Below the pieces are notes generated by a model that did not search any database, was not told where the DNA came from, and saw nothing but the letters and a program-made list of their open reading frames with translations. Both the position numbers and the translations under genes were made by a program. From Amoebophrya sp. A120 (taxonomy: Eukaryota; Sar; Dinophyceae; Syndiniales; Amoebophryaceae), in NCBI GenBank assembly GCA_905178155.1, contig CAJINV010000005.1, positions 2,817,804-2,881,803 of the forward strand: a DNA stretch of 64,000 nt, read 5' to 3'. The stretch's first letter is position 1, and each line of letters opens with the position of its first letter. Positions 32,934 through 43,910 of this stretch are shown piece after piece.

Positions 32934-35900
32934 CTACACCAGCGGGCTCAAGAACTGGAGCTCGGCCTCCGGAATTTCGCAATACGATAAAACGTCCGCC
33001 CGCTGCACCTTGTCTAGCTCCTGCTGGGTAATGGTTTCCACCGTGGCGAGCAACTCCTTCACCATTTCGCCGTATTGGGTTTTGAGTGTCTTCTGCGCTT
33101 CTGCGCTGGCTTTGTAGCTGCTGTTGAGGCGGATGCGGGTGCTGCGCTGGATGATGAAGCTCTGCATCCAACACCAGCCGAGGAGCAAACAGGTGCACCA
33201 CATCATATCCTTCAAGTTATCGCGGGTGTAGCCCAGCCGCCGAACTCCTCCCTTCACCGCTTGGAAAGATCGAAAAGCATTCAAACCCGCGACAGCAGTA
33301 TAGAGTTTTTTGGTACGCCCCTGCGCCGTGCATGTAAGGGACATGCTTAGGTTGTTTTTCGCAGTGTGGACGGACGTACCGTCGGCAATTTTCCACTCCC
33401 CCGCCGGCAAACACCCCTCCACCCAACTTTCTGCGTCTTCGGATATCTTGTTCCGCTTTCGCACCAGTTCTCGTGCCTGCTTATCGGTCAGGACAAGGTA
33501 GTTGCTTCCAACGGATGCGGCGGGGTCGTCCGCTCTGCTGGATTCGTTTGTGGCGGCGAAGGTGCTCTTCGCCTCGCCCTTTGCCCCTTCTTTCCGGAAA
33601 GCAGGATGCGTTCGGCTTCCGGCATTCGCAATGCCGTCTTTCTTCTGTTTTTTCGATCCACCGTCGGCCCACCGCTCGTTTCCAAGTAAAGGTCGGGAAC
33701 TCGCACTCGAGGACGACGCACTACTGCTGCTGCCGGCTACTGTATCCGCACCCCGCTTGTTGTTCGCGGCCACACCTTCAAAGGCGGCATTGTTCCACGC
33801 CCGCATTCCTGCTGCCCCATGCGTTTTGCTTTGGACATTGAGCCCTCTGACGCCGTTCGCCACCTTCGATAGGGTCGCGGGGGCATCGCCTTCAACCCCC
33901 CGGAGCTCCCGCAGCAGCTCCTGTAGGTGCTCGTCTGCGCCGCTCTTGCTGTCTTGCTTTGGCCGCGGGTTCACTTCCACCTTCTTCTGTTCCTGGAGCT
34001 GCACCTTTTTCGAGGGATCAAAAATCTCGCCGGCGATGGTCCAAAGTCCGGCCGGCTCCAATCTCGCCGACTTGATGCAGTACTTGGTCTTCGCGTGTTT
34101 GCTCCTGAAGTCGAAATCGCTAAAAAAATAGCGGTCGCCCGGTCTGCCCGGCGCCGGCTTGAAGGAGTTTTTGTTTTTCCCCTGCGTCAAGCGGACTAGT
34201 CGCCGCGCTGTAAATTTTTTCGGCTTCCGCAAAACCCACACGACCAGAAGCGCCTCCTCGGAGCCGTCGGAGTTTGTGAAGACGATGAGCAGGTGCGTCC
34301 CGGTTCCCATTTGGATCTGCAGGTCGTCCCAATCGTAGTCAAAGTTTGCAGCCTGCTGCGCCTGCTGCCCGTCGCCAGCCTGCCCTTCGTCGTCCGGGGT
34401 TTCTTTTGCCGCCTTCTTCGCAGCCGGCTTGTGCAAACTGGTAACCCTGGCCAGGTCCACCGCGGTTCGCACCAGGTCATTGGGCGGCTTCCGCCACATT
34501 TCCACGGCGTTGAGGGAGAATTGCTGTGCCCGCGGCATAAACAGCCGCTCTTTCACCGCAGCTGCCCGCTCCTTGCACGTGCCGTCCTGCCACTGTGTCC
34601 GCACCGCAGCCTTGACGCGGTCGTAGAATTGCAACTCCTCCCCCAGTACTATTTTTCTTGCGTGGTTGCGGTCCGCGTTTTGAAAAAAATGCTCCTTGCG
34701 CTCGTCTTTCCAGGCTGCGAACCCTTCCTTTGCGGCCTTGTTGTGCTCCGCCGCCTCCACGACGTAGACCTCCCAGGCGTCGGCGCCGAGCGTTTCGGGG
34801 TTGGCGCTCTTGTTGGCCTCTGCTATGGGCATCGGCGGCTGGTCCCCGAAACCTGTCATGAGATCTGCGCGCGCAAATTCCTGCGGAATTTTTACGCGGC
34901 ACCGGGCTAACTCCCAGCCACACCGCTCGAAGGAATCAATTTCGTCCAACTCCGTCAGCCTCTCTTCGGTTTGCCGCGCCAATGTGCGCCCGACGTTCTC
35001 CGCGTCCAGCGCATCTACCCCCTTCGGGTTTCGGGAATCCTGCATGCGCTGCAGTGTGGCGTGCTTGCGTTCCACCGGCATCGTGGTCTTCGAAATTTGC
35101 TCTGCTGCGTCCGCCACCTCATTCATAAAATCCACGGCGCTACTGAAGGGAAGGACCTGCGGCCGCACGCTCGCCTCGTTGGCGTGGTAAAGTTTGCAGA
35201 TTTCCTGGAGCTGGACGAGGGCGATGGAGGCGGGGTTGTCGGTCTCAAGCTTCTGCGGGTACTTTGCAAATTGCTTCAAGTAGGCACCGCGCTCGTTTTC
35301 CGGCAGTTTGCCATACCCACGGAGAAACTGGAAGTGCTTGTGGAAGGGAGTCTTGACAACACGGCTGTAAAAAGCGGCACCCAAAACCTGCAACGACTGT
35401 CGCCCGGCGGCGCTGTAGCGTTGTATCATGTCCGCCGAGATTTTTGGCTCCACCATTTTCAACAAAACCCCCAACGTGTCCACGTGCAAAAGCTCCTCCG
35501 CGGCGTCCAGGTCTGCGTAGAACCGGTCGTGGCAGGCTTCGTCGCCACAGGAGGCGTTTTCGATCTTTGCCACATGCCCCTCGTAGTGCTCGATAGCTCG
35601 ACAAAGGACGCAGACCACAACCATCGACCCCGCAACCTCTACACCAGCCCACTCACTTCCGGATCAATACGCTGCAAAAGGATCGCACTTGTCCTTGTGG
35701 CAACTGCGCTTGCATTACAGATTCAAATTATTTTCGCAGAAACATACAGGAAATTCAAACTTGTCATGCTGATTCAACGTACACGTAGGAGAGGCGGGGA
35801 GATTTCAATCTGTCATGCATGATTTCCACTCCGTCCGATGAGTATGAATATGCATTGCGACGCGCGCGACCCTTTTGCAAACGATAAGACAAGTGCAGCG

Positions 35901-38014
35901 ACGACTTGACCAGGCACCCGAGCATCTCCGCCACCACAACCCGCTCCATGTCGGACCCCGCGCGAATCCACCTACTGAAACTTGGGGGCCTGATTCCCCT
36001 TGTCGCGGTCGCCAGAATCCCCATCGCCATCGCCTTCACCTTCTCACTCCCGCCCCAGCTGCTAAGCTCCTCGTCCGAGACGACAACAGCAAGACTCTTA
36101 CTCCCATCGATGCTGATTTTGTTGAGGAGGAGGTCCGACAACGAGCGGTCTTTTTCTGTTCCCGAATCTGCAACCCGTGCTGCGCCGTAAACACCTCCGG
36201 CGAGAAATTTCCGCAGCGCCGCTGTTTGCGGCGTCATGCTGCTACCGGGTAGCTCGGGCGGTTTGACAAGCGAGAAGCGCGATGGCCCGGCCGGAACCTT
36301 CACCCGCTTCGGAAACTCCTGCCCCATGTTCGACTGGATGGCGAGCTGGTGCTTCCCGATGAGTTTCCCGGTAACAAAAACCTTCTTTTCCCACTTCTCC
36401 GTGTCGATGTTGCAGCGCAAAAGGAAAAGGGTCGCAGCCTCTTCCAGGGCTGTACCGCACTCGTGTTCCTCGCAATGGCTCGGCAAATGCACCAAGTGAT
36501 GGGCGGAGCCGCTTCTGACGAATTCCTTTGGTGCGGCAGCTGCGTGTTTGGCCTGGCACATCAGCCCGGTCGCCTGGTGCGTCAAATTCATGTCCGGCCC
36601 GCGCAAATATGGATGGAAAAATAGCACAGCATGCTGGGAAACCACACCTCTTCGATTGTTTAGAGCGTACTCATGCCAAAATGGCGTGGGCTTACTGATA
36701 CTATCGCTCTTTTTGCTTGGTACAACAACAACGACAACACAACTCCAGATAGGACCCTGGCGCGACGGGAGCGTAGCGCATGTAAAGCATCGCGCCACTA
36801 ATCATCTTTACATAAGTCATATAATCAAGCATCACAAGCTGGGCACTTTCTTCTCCCTTTCCCTTTTTTGGAAAAAAAACGGAATTTGTCATGCGTTATG
36901 GCATGATGAGTGGGCACCATTCCACTCACCTGGTTCCCTTTTTTTACCTTAGATCTGAAGACGAAGAAGCTTGTCACGCAAGCACTGTAGCATGAGCGGG
37001 TAGTGGTTCTAATTGATTCCGCTTCTCTAGGATCGCGCCAGAATCAATACGCATGACAAAATCGAGGAGGCATCTTGTTCCAGCATGCTGCTTGAAAGAA
37101 GTGTGTTCGGATAAATCGCTCGACGTGTTGAGCACGAGAAGGGGGGGAAACTTTTCGGCATGCGACAAGACGTTCTTCAAATCCCGCACGACGGTGTCCG
37201 CTACCCGTTGGGACGGTATGCGATTGTCCTGCAGGAGAGTCGCGATCTGCTTATCCTCATTCTTCAGGAGACCCTCCTGAACCACTTTCGAAGGCTGGAG
37301 GATTGTTGACGACGGCAGCGTGACCGTCTTCCAAGTCTGGCCCGCCTTCCAGGACAGGGTTACTATTGTGACGAAGAATTTTGCAGCGCGGTCGATGATC
37401 GTCAGCTTATTCGCGCCGACAGCTTTGCCAAGGCTGTCGACGCCCAATCTCGCCCCACACGGCGTCGCGTCGGACATGTGCGTCAACACCGCCGACCTGT
37501 TTCCACCACTGCTGATTATTTTCCCTGCTTCTCGTTCACCTGCTTTTTTTGCAAACAGGGCAGCCCGCTCCCATTGGACGTCGACGCGTGCCTCCCCGCT
37601 GAAGAACGGCTCCACCGTTCGATCTCGCGTCGCATCGGGAGGAAGATCGACCTCCATGTCGGCGACACCCCCGGGCGAGTCCGAGGTCGCTGTCCGCTCC
37701 GACATGGTCTGGTTGCTGCCCGACTGAAAAAACTCTCCTCCCCCAATAGCTGCACCGCCGGTATCGCTTGCCGCAGAAAACTCGTGCTGATCACCCCAGT
37801 CCAGCAGCAACGCTGCATCGCCCCCGCCGGTGGACACGTTTGAAAAGACATCATCGACGCCGCCAGAGGTCCCAGGCACAGCTCCCGACCAGGTAGAAGA
37901 TGCTGAAGGCGAGGCGGAAATATTGTTGTTCCAATTTGTTGACGCATCTCCAAGTTCGTCGAACGCAAAAAAGTCGCCCTGCAGCTCTGCAAGCTGTGCA
38001 GCCGCTTCGCTCAT
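32934..38014 (-). CDS. Very large unrecognised protein, three main exons
   Basis: I do not recognise this gene. It starts MSEAAAQLAELQGDFFAF at 38014, with an acidic, Ser/Gly-rich N-terminus. Exon 1 ends near 37000, exon 2 lies between about 36640 and 35883, and exon 3 is 35638-32934, ending QFLSPLV. Exon 2 has a Cys/His-rich stretch (HCEEHECGTALEEA). Exon 3 has paired cysteines near its start (CVLCRAIEHYEGH and NASCGDEACHDRF), a Ser-rich low-complexity region and KKQKKDG-type basic clusters. Total is near 1,500 residues. Exons 2 and 3 join in frame if a GT-AG intron at 35639-35882 is removed (LHLSYQVAGSM); otherwise the exon 2 frame stops at 35639, only 15 bases before an ATG. I prefer one gene. 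Confidence 0.5.
35639..35882 (-). mobile_element. GT-AG intron carrying a family B element
   Basis: On the minus strand the intron starts GTTTGCAAAAGGGTCGCG and ends GGGCTGGTGTAG. The family B inverted ends (TGCAAAAGG...CCTTTTGCA) occupy about 35672-35880. Here a canonical acceptor 34 bases past the TIR restores the frame, suggesting that splice sites can move to flanking exon sequence. Confidence 0.55.
36640..36990 (-). other. Intron of unresolved boundaries
   Basis: The exon 1 frame (CLLDFVMRIDSGAILEK) and exon 2 frame (FFHPYLRGPDMNLTHQ) are separated by about 350 bp with stops in the needed frames and several CATGC-type motifs. I could not settle the ends; no clear long TIR was seen. Confidence 0.4.
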
Positions 38015-39308
38015 GTTGTTTACCGGTCGTCGCCACTATCGAAAAGAACTAGCACGTAACAGCGGAAACCTGTGGCGTGGAGGAGGAGTACACACACACG
38101 AAGGCTGCAGACGGCGCTAGTACGTGCATACGAGCCTATGCGAAAACGAGTTCTTTTGTTTTGCGAGTCCGAGTTCAAACTTTGCCGACCAAATTTGCGA
38201 TCCTCTCCTGTGCGTGCTTTGTTTTTGTATCGATTGCGACACTTCGCTCAGGCCAATTTGTAAAATGTCTCGACTCCGACGAGAGAGCGCGACTACTAAT
38301 CAGCTCGACTAGTACTTCTGCTTAACAGCATTCGCTGCATCATACCAGGCAACTCTTTTCAAACTGGAACCACTTTCGGAGTACGTGCCAAACCGTGGGC
38401 TTTGTTGCTCCCTGTCAATGCCGGAAGCGGAACTGAATACAAACACTTGCTTCCGCTGCATAAAAACAAGCGCAGCAAGATCATGCAAAGCAGCTACACA
38501 GAATCGGAGGCAAGACTTCTGAGTTCGCATATCATATCGGAGCCATGCCATGCATACAGTTCAGGTTTTTTTTTCTTTCTGCATCCTCTCCGGAGGGTCG
38601 TTCCGGCTTCGAAAAAGCCGAAACTAGCCTACCGGCAGAACTTGTCCATCCAGTGATACAGGCTAGAGCTGCAGCACCACTTCATCCGACCGCGCGCAAC
38701 GTCCTTCTGCTCCCATGAAGTCGAATTTTTCAATTTTCAAAATCTTTGAAGTTAGTTTGAAATTGATTTGAATTGATTTTTAGGCCGGGCTCGTTTGCGT
38801 TAACATTCAGGATCAGGACCGGAAGCAGCAGAAAATCATCAGATACAACTCCCTGCTGTTCATCCGCATCATGTAGCGTTCTTCCTAAGGTTTTTTTCGC
38901 AGGTAGAGTGCCACCCAACGAGAGTGAGTATTGGCCCTGAGCTCTTGCAGTCCCAGCAGGGGCCCCGGGACTAACACACTAAAAAGAAGTACCCGCATTG
39001 TTCGTTCTTGTTAAAGTAAGAAGTGAAGACACTTGACCTTGAGACTCAGAAATCTAGTGCCTCCGTGAAGGTGCTGTTGGCCGCCTCGTACTTGCGGGAA
39101 GCCAACAGTTTTCATGGATCTCACTGCATGAAAGTGAAACTGAAAGTTCGATTCGACGCGCATAGCTGTTTTCCACCTGTTGCTACATGTATCACGCATA
39201 CTGCTCTAAACCTAATCGTGACTTCCCCGACTACACCAACTTTCTTACTTCAACATCACCCATGAAAAATATTGAACAACATCGAAAAACACAATTGCCA
39301 ATGCGAGT
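38015..39308. other. Intergenic region between divergent genes
   Basis: This stretch separates the 5' ends of two divergently transcribed genes and so presumably holds promoters for both. I see no TATA-like element I would defend. It contains the inverse copy of the dispersed repeat from 26545 (38728-38780). Confidence 0.4.
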
Positions 39309-41305
39309 ATGCTTTTCTTTTCCCGGTGCCTGCGCAACTTCCAGCAGAAGGATCCGTACAGTATTCTCGGCGTGCCCCGGTCGGCAACCACCGAGGAGTT
39401 GAGGAAGAAGTATCTCGAGTTCGCGAAAAAGTACCACCCCGACCGGAACAAGGACAACCCCGAAGCGGTGCACAAATTCAAGGAAATCCAGGAAGCCTAC
39501 GAATCCATCAAGGACGGGAGCTATGAGGAAAGTCAGCGAAGGCAGCCGCCGCCGGGGGCGGACTACTACACGTGGCAAGAGTACCAGCGGCGAAACCAGA
39601 GCGGCCCGGCGGACTCCTCCGCGGAATACGCGCGGAGACGTGCGTACGGTGCGGGGAATTACCCCAACGACCCTCGGAACAATCCAAATAACCCGGGCGG
39701 CACCCACGCGGACTGGCGGGTGCGGATGCAGATGGAGCAGCAAAGGAGGTTGCAGGAGGAAATGTGGCGCAGGCAGCGCATGAACAACATGTGGGGCCGG
39801 AGCTGGTTTAACCGGGGAGGCTCTCAGTTTAACAGCCCGGGAGCAGGTGGATACGGAACGCAGGACGAATTCAACAACCAGCAAAACCCGCAGGAAATGC
39901 CGACGGACCCGCGGGTCGTTGACCGCATGTTTGTGTTGTGGCCCGTCGCGTTCTATCAAATGTAAGAATGTCTGGGTCTGGAAGGGTCATGCTGTTTTTG
40001 CATGACGCAGAAGGTCTGGCATGGAAGCTCTAGCATCGCAGGTTTCGAGAAGCTTCCGCAATGCCGAATCCGCATGAGAAATCCCCACTTTGGTGACAGA
40101 AAGTGGGCAGCATTTGCTACCTATGCATGGGAGATTTTTCTGTGTTCTGAAATGCGCATCGCAAGTTTGTCTTCTTCCAGACATCCAGGGATATTTGCAA
40201 TACATACGTTCATCATCCTGCTCCTCCTCCGTGGCACCCCCGGCCAGAAGATTTTCATCGACATATCAAATGTAAAGAAGAAACGTCCCCCGACTCAGCC
40301 GTTATTAAGTTGGAAGTCAGCAACACAAATCCAGAAGTTTTTGTTTTAGAAGTCACGCATGACAATAGTGCAGTTTAATAGCATGCAATGGCGGCCCCAT
40401 AAGCAATCCATCTCCTTATCCTGTTTACAGCATTACAAATTCCAAAACGCGATGGGAAATGCCGGCCATGATGATGATCGGGATGCGCATTACAAATGTT
40501 CCAGCAGCGGCAAAGCTGTATCACGGGGGGGAAGGACGTTTTTGCTCAGGATACGACGAAAAAGGCCGGGCGGTTTCCTTCGATGGCTACGCATATCAAA
40601 TGTAAATATGTCATCTACGTCTGGAAGACGAAAGCTAAGCAAACTTACCCGTGACGCAGATGCAGCTCCGGCATCTGCAAGGGGATCTAAAATGCACACA
40701 GAGCATTGAAAGTTTTCTGCGAACAAGGATCTTATCGATCCATGACTAAAAATCGTAATCAGCGCGTTGAGATCAAATGCCCTCTCGTCCTGGTCCTGGA
40801 AACAAAAATCGCACAGCTTCTGCTGGCTAAGCAACACAGATTTTTGATGAATTTCCAGTATCTAGTAACTGCATCCCAGGTTTATTGCATTCTTCCAGAC
40901 GCAAGCTGCATGTTTGCAATGCATAACGCGCAACCCACATTTCATCCGGAACTGGATGTGGAGCTCGCGCCGAATGTGCAGGAAAAATTGAGGAAGGAAC
41001 AGAAAGCGCGGCTGGCAAACATCGAGGAGGACATGCTGATGGCCGCAAATAGTACCTCCTCACGGGGGCGGGCCGGGGCTTTCATGCCTTCAACATATTC
41101 GCGAGGCATTATGGGTGCGCACTACGATGAGACCCCGAGGCTGGGGATGCATTCGAATCCCAGCAGCAATCAGCCACTCAGTAGAACGAGGTCTGGCACT
41201 GAAAATAAACACGGAAGCAAAAATAATAACAAATCTTCACAGAGAACATCTACAGATGCGGAATCGAGAACACATTTTGACATTGAAATTGAGAAAAGAT
41301 CATGA
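39309..41305 (+). CDS. Membrane-anchored DnaJ (Hsp40) domain protein, four exons
   Basis: Exons are 39309-39953, 40212-40263, 40559-40593 and 40931-41305, totalling 1,107 nt (368 residues plus stop). The J-domain lies near residues 15-75 (DPYSILGVPRSATTEEL, then the HPDRNKDNPEA signature with intact HPD and KFKEIQEAYESI). A Gly/Asn/Gln/Arg-rich region follows, then a hydrophobic segment (VLWPVAFIILLLL) created across the first introner, then a Lys/Ser-rich tail. The HPD motif stimulates Hsp70 ATPase; the anchor suggests a chaperone on an organelle or ER membrane. The ATG at 39309 is well placed before the J-domain. Exons 2 and 3 are micro-exons between introners. Which membrane is not known. 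Confidence 0.8.
39954..40206 (+). mobile_element. Introner-like element, family A (DnaJ intron 1)
   Basis: A 253 bp element flanked by perfect TSD CGTTC (39949-39953 and 40207-40211). The left TIR TATCAAATGTAAGAATGTCT is intact; the right end has drifted (TATTTGCAATACATA). Excision with one TSD rebuilds the membrane helix PVAF|IILLLL. Confidence 0.8.
40264..40553 (+). mobile_element. Introner-like element, family A, degenerate (DnaJ intron 2)
   Basis: A 290 bp element starting TATCAAATGTAAAGAAG and ending GACGTTTTTGCTCAGGATA. The TSD is near-perfect, CGACA (40259-40263) and CGACG (40554-40558). Removal yields KIFID|EKGRAVSF or a Lys variant. Its ends are the most diverged in the set. Confidence 0.65.
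40594..40925 (+). mobile_element. Introner-like element, family A (DnaJ intron 3)
   Basis: A 332 bp element with left end TATCAAATGTAAATATGTC and right end TTTGCAATGCATA. The TSD is near-perfect, ACGCA (40589-40593) and ACGCG (40926-40930). Removal joins SFDGYA to QPTFHPELDV. Confidence 0.75.
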
Positions 41306-41689
41306 ATTTGGACAAGCATGAGAAACCTGACGAAATACAACCAACAGAAAGCTGCAACATCTTGATACATAAATATCTAATATGAATATCCGACGACACA
41401 CACCATCTGTCATAATCTTAATCTTTATCTTTATCTTAACCAATCACCATCTCATTTTCACAAAATTATTCTTCATGGATCTTCCGATGTTCATGTTGGT
41501 TTTCATGTGTGAGGATGGACATAATGATTATAGATCCATCATATTTTGAATCTCCATCCATGACAAACATGATATGAGAGAATGGATATGGATCTGGATA
41601 TGGATCTGATTCCAAGAATCCGATGAATGTGGATCGAAATAATGTTTAACATCGTCAGAGATTTATATAAGCAATGCGACTCGCATTGA

Positions 41690-42062
41690 CTCGCAAACCG
41701 GTCGCGTTTTGTCGCATTGCTCGCATTGCTCGCATTGCTCGCAAATCGCGAGGGTCGGCCAGCAGCCAGGTGCGCGGCAATGAAATTCGCACCATACCGG
41801 CGTTATTCGCGAACTACACGACGGCGCACTGGCCTAGGACAACGAACACACACCCACGCCAGCTTCGCCGCCTGCTAGAACTAGGTAGGTAGGCTATAGA
41901 TAGCGATAGGATTAGGGCTACGACCTCGAGGTAGGGTCTGAGGGTTAGCACTCGCAGAAGAAGTTGCGAGAAGTACTCGCAAGACCTGCGACAGATCCGC
42001 GCGCTCGCAACTCGCAAGGCCTCGGATCGCTGTCGCATTGCTCGCATTGCTCGCAAATCGCG
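41690..42062. repeat. TCGCATTGC short repeats
   Basis: Runs of the 9 bp unit TCGCATTGC (three to four in a row) occur at about 41710-41750 and again at 42030-42055, both ending in CTCGCAAATCGCG. The 280 bp between them carries scattered CTCGCA units in both orientations. Confidence 0.65.
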
Positions 42063-42859
42063 GCCGGAAAATCCTTATATAATTGACTGCATCGTTATTC
42101 GATTCATTAATTGTTTTCTTTCTTTCTGCCTGGTCATCATGTCCTGGCATGATTCAAATTGTCGTTTGGGTGTGGTCCGTCGTTCTCATCCTCTTGTCAT
42201 TCTGTCAAAAATAGTTTGGATTCGGATTTCGGTGGATATCTATGATAAGTTGAATAATATTCTCGATTTGGTATCGGAATTCAGAATTTCATTGGTTTGA
42301 TTGTCGGAATATAAAATAATCCATTTGGGTTTTGATTCATTAGGATATTTCTATTGAATCCAGATTTTGTGTGGTTATTGTGTTGCCACATTGAACTTGT
42401 GAATGGTGAAGCTGAAAAACAATCTGTCAGTTTTTTCTGTGACAAAATGCTTTTTCGAGAAGCAACGATGAGAACACATGAGAAAAGAAAAATCTCGAAT
42501 GAAATAATTCTGAACATTTTCTGAAATTGTCGGCAGTCTTTTGGGAATATGAATCAATGGAAATTGGCCGATTTATGAATTCCTTCATGTGTTCATATGG
42601 TCGGTCCAACAATTATTCTATCATCGGAGATGCATATCATCTGAGAATATATCGATATATTTTGTTTTCTTTCTCGATAAATATTTTATATATTCTATCG
42701 AAAAACTTAAAAATTCATTGGAATTGATAAATTATCTCGGAAATGAATATGGGAATTAGGAAAAAGAAAAATTTGAATCTTTGTCTTAATCTAAAATTTG
42801 AATCTTTATTTAGAGCTTGGACACCCGTTAGAATAACAGCGCGCGGATATTGTGTGGAT

Positions 42860-43180
42860 TTGGGTCCCTGGTGGCCCGCCCCTGGTGGTCCGCCCCTGGT
42901 TGGCCCGCCCCTGGCTGGCCCGCCCCTGGTTGGCCCGCCCCTGGTTGGCCCACCCCTGGTTGCCCCACCGACCCCTGGCCCAACCCTGGCCGCCCACCCT
43001 CCCTTGGCCCTCCTCTGGCCCACCCCTGCCCCACCGACCCCTGGCCCGCCCTCCCCTGGCTCACCCCCCCCTGCCCCACCGACCCCTGGCCCACCCCGGG
43101 CCCACCCTCCCCTGGCCCACCCCTGTGGCCCCTCCCCCAGTCCCCCCCCAAGCCCTTCCCCGACCGGGGCCATAGCAGCC
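42860..43180. repeat. CCCCTGGCCCACC-type GC-rich repeat
   Basis: A degenerate array of GGCCCGCCCCTGGTT-like units of 10-15 bp. It produces long proline/glycine frames on both strands purely by composition. A shorter related array is at 46440-46500, near the opposite core end. Confidence 0.7.
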
Positions 43181-43659
43181 TGGAAGGCCCCCCCCGGAGG
43201 TTCCAGGGCACGGAGGCCCGCCAGCTCCCAAAGTGGACGGACGCGCCTTTGATGATCGCCGTGGATGGGCCATAGCAGCCTGATAAAGCCCCCCGAGGGC
43301 ATTTGGCAAGGCGCCAATCCCGATCGGATTCTCGATCATGCGGAAAACGCCCGGGCGGTTTCCACTTCTAAAAGCCCTCTAATTTTTCCGGTTTTATCGA
43401 AAAAGCCTCACTCCGATTTGCCCACGCAAGGATCAAGCGGAAGGATGGAGTCGGAGAAGCAACCCAAGCTGAAAGCGAAAGAGACGACGCAAGGGGAGCA
43501 GCATCCATAGAGGACAAGGCAAGCCCAAGAAAGGTAGGCGGTGGAGGAGAGGATGGGGCAGAACGAGGCAGCACCACAATGGAACTCGCATCGGAATGCT
43601 GCAAACATTTTCCGCGACATTCCGATGCGACCATGGAGGTGGCGCTACTTCGCGGTCGC

Positions 43660-43910
43660 GCGGAGCGACCTTTTAAAATCTATCCTCTAATCCTGGCCTC
43701 TAAAATTGTCCTCTAAAAGTGGCCTCTAAAAGTGGCCTCTAAAGTGCGTCTCTAAAACGCTCCCCTGAAATGCGTCTCTAAAACGCGCCTCTAAAACGCG
43801 TCTCTAAAACGCGTCTCTAATTTGCCCTTCTAAAAAGCCCTTTAAAATCCCCTTTAATTTCCCCTCTAAAATGCGCCTCTAATCTGTCCTCTAAAATTCC
43901 TCTAATTCTT
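43660..43910. repeat. CTCTAAAACGCGT short tandem repeat
   Basis: About 15 degenerate copies of a 13-15 bp unit CTCTAAAACGCGT or CTCTAAAAGTGGC. No coding potential. Confidence 0.7.

Noticed and set aside
35639-35641. Stop codon ending a separate gene at 35639, followed by a new gene at 35624
   Set aside because: A 15-base gap is implausible for eukaryotic genes, and a GT-AG intron at 35639-35882 joins the two frames cleanly.
42743-43317. Frames of 169-200 codons rich in Pro and Gly
   Set aside because: They follow the CCCCTGG short repeat and are open in four frames on both strands.
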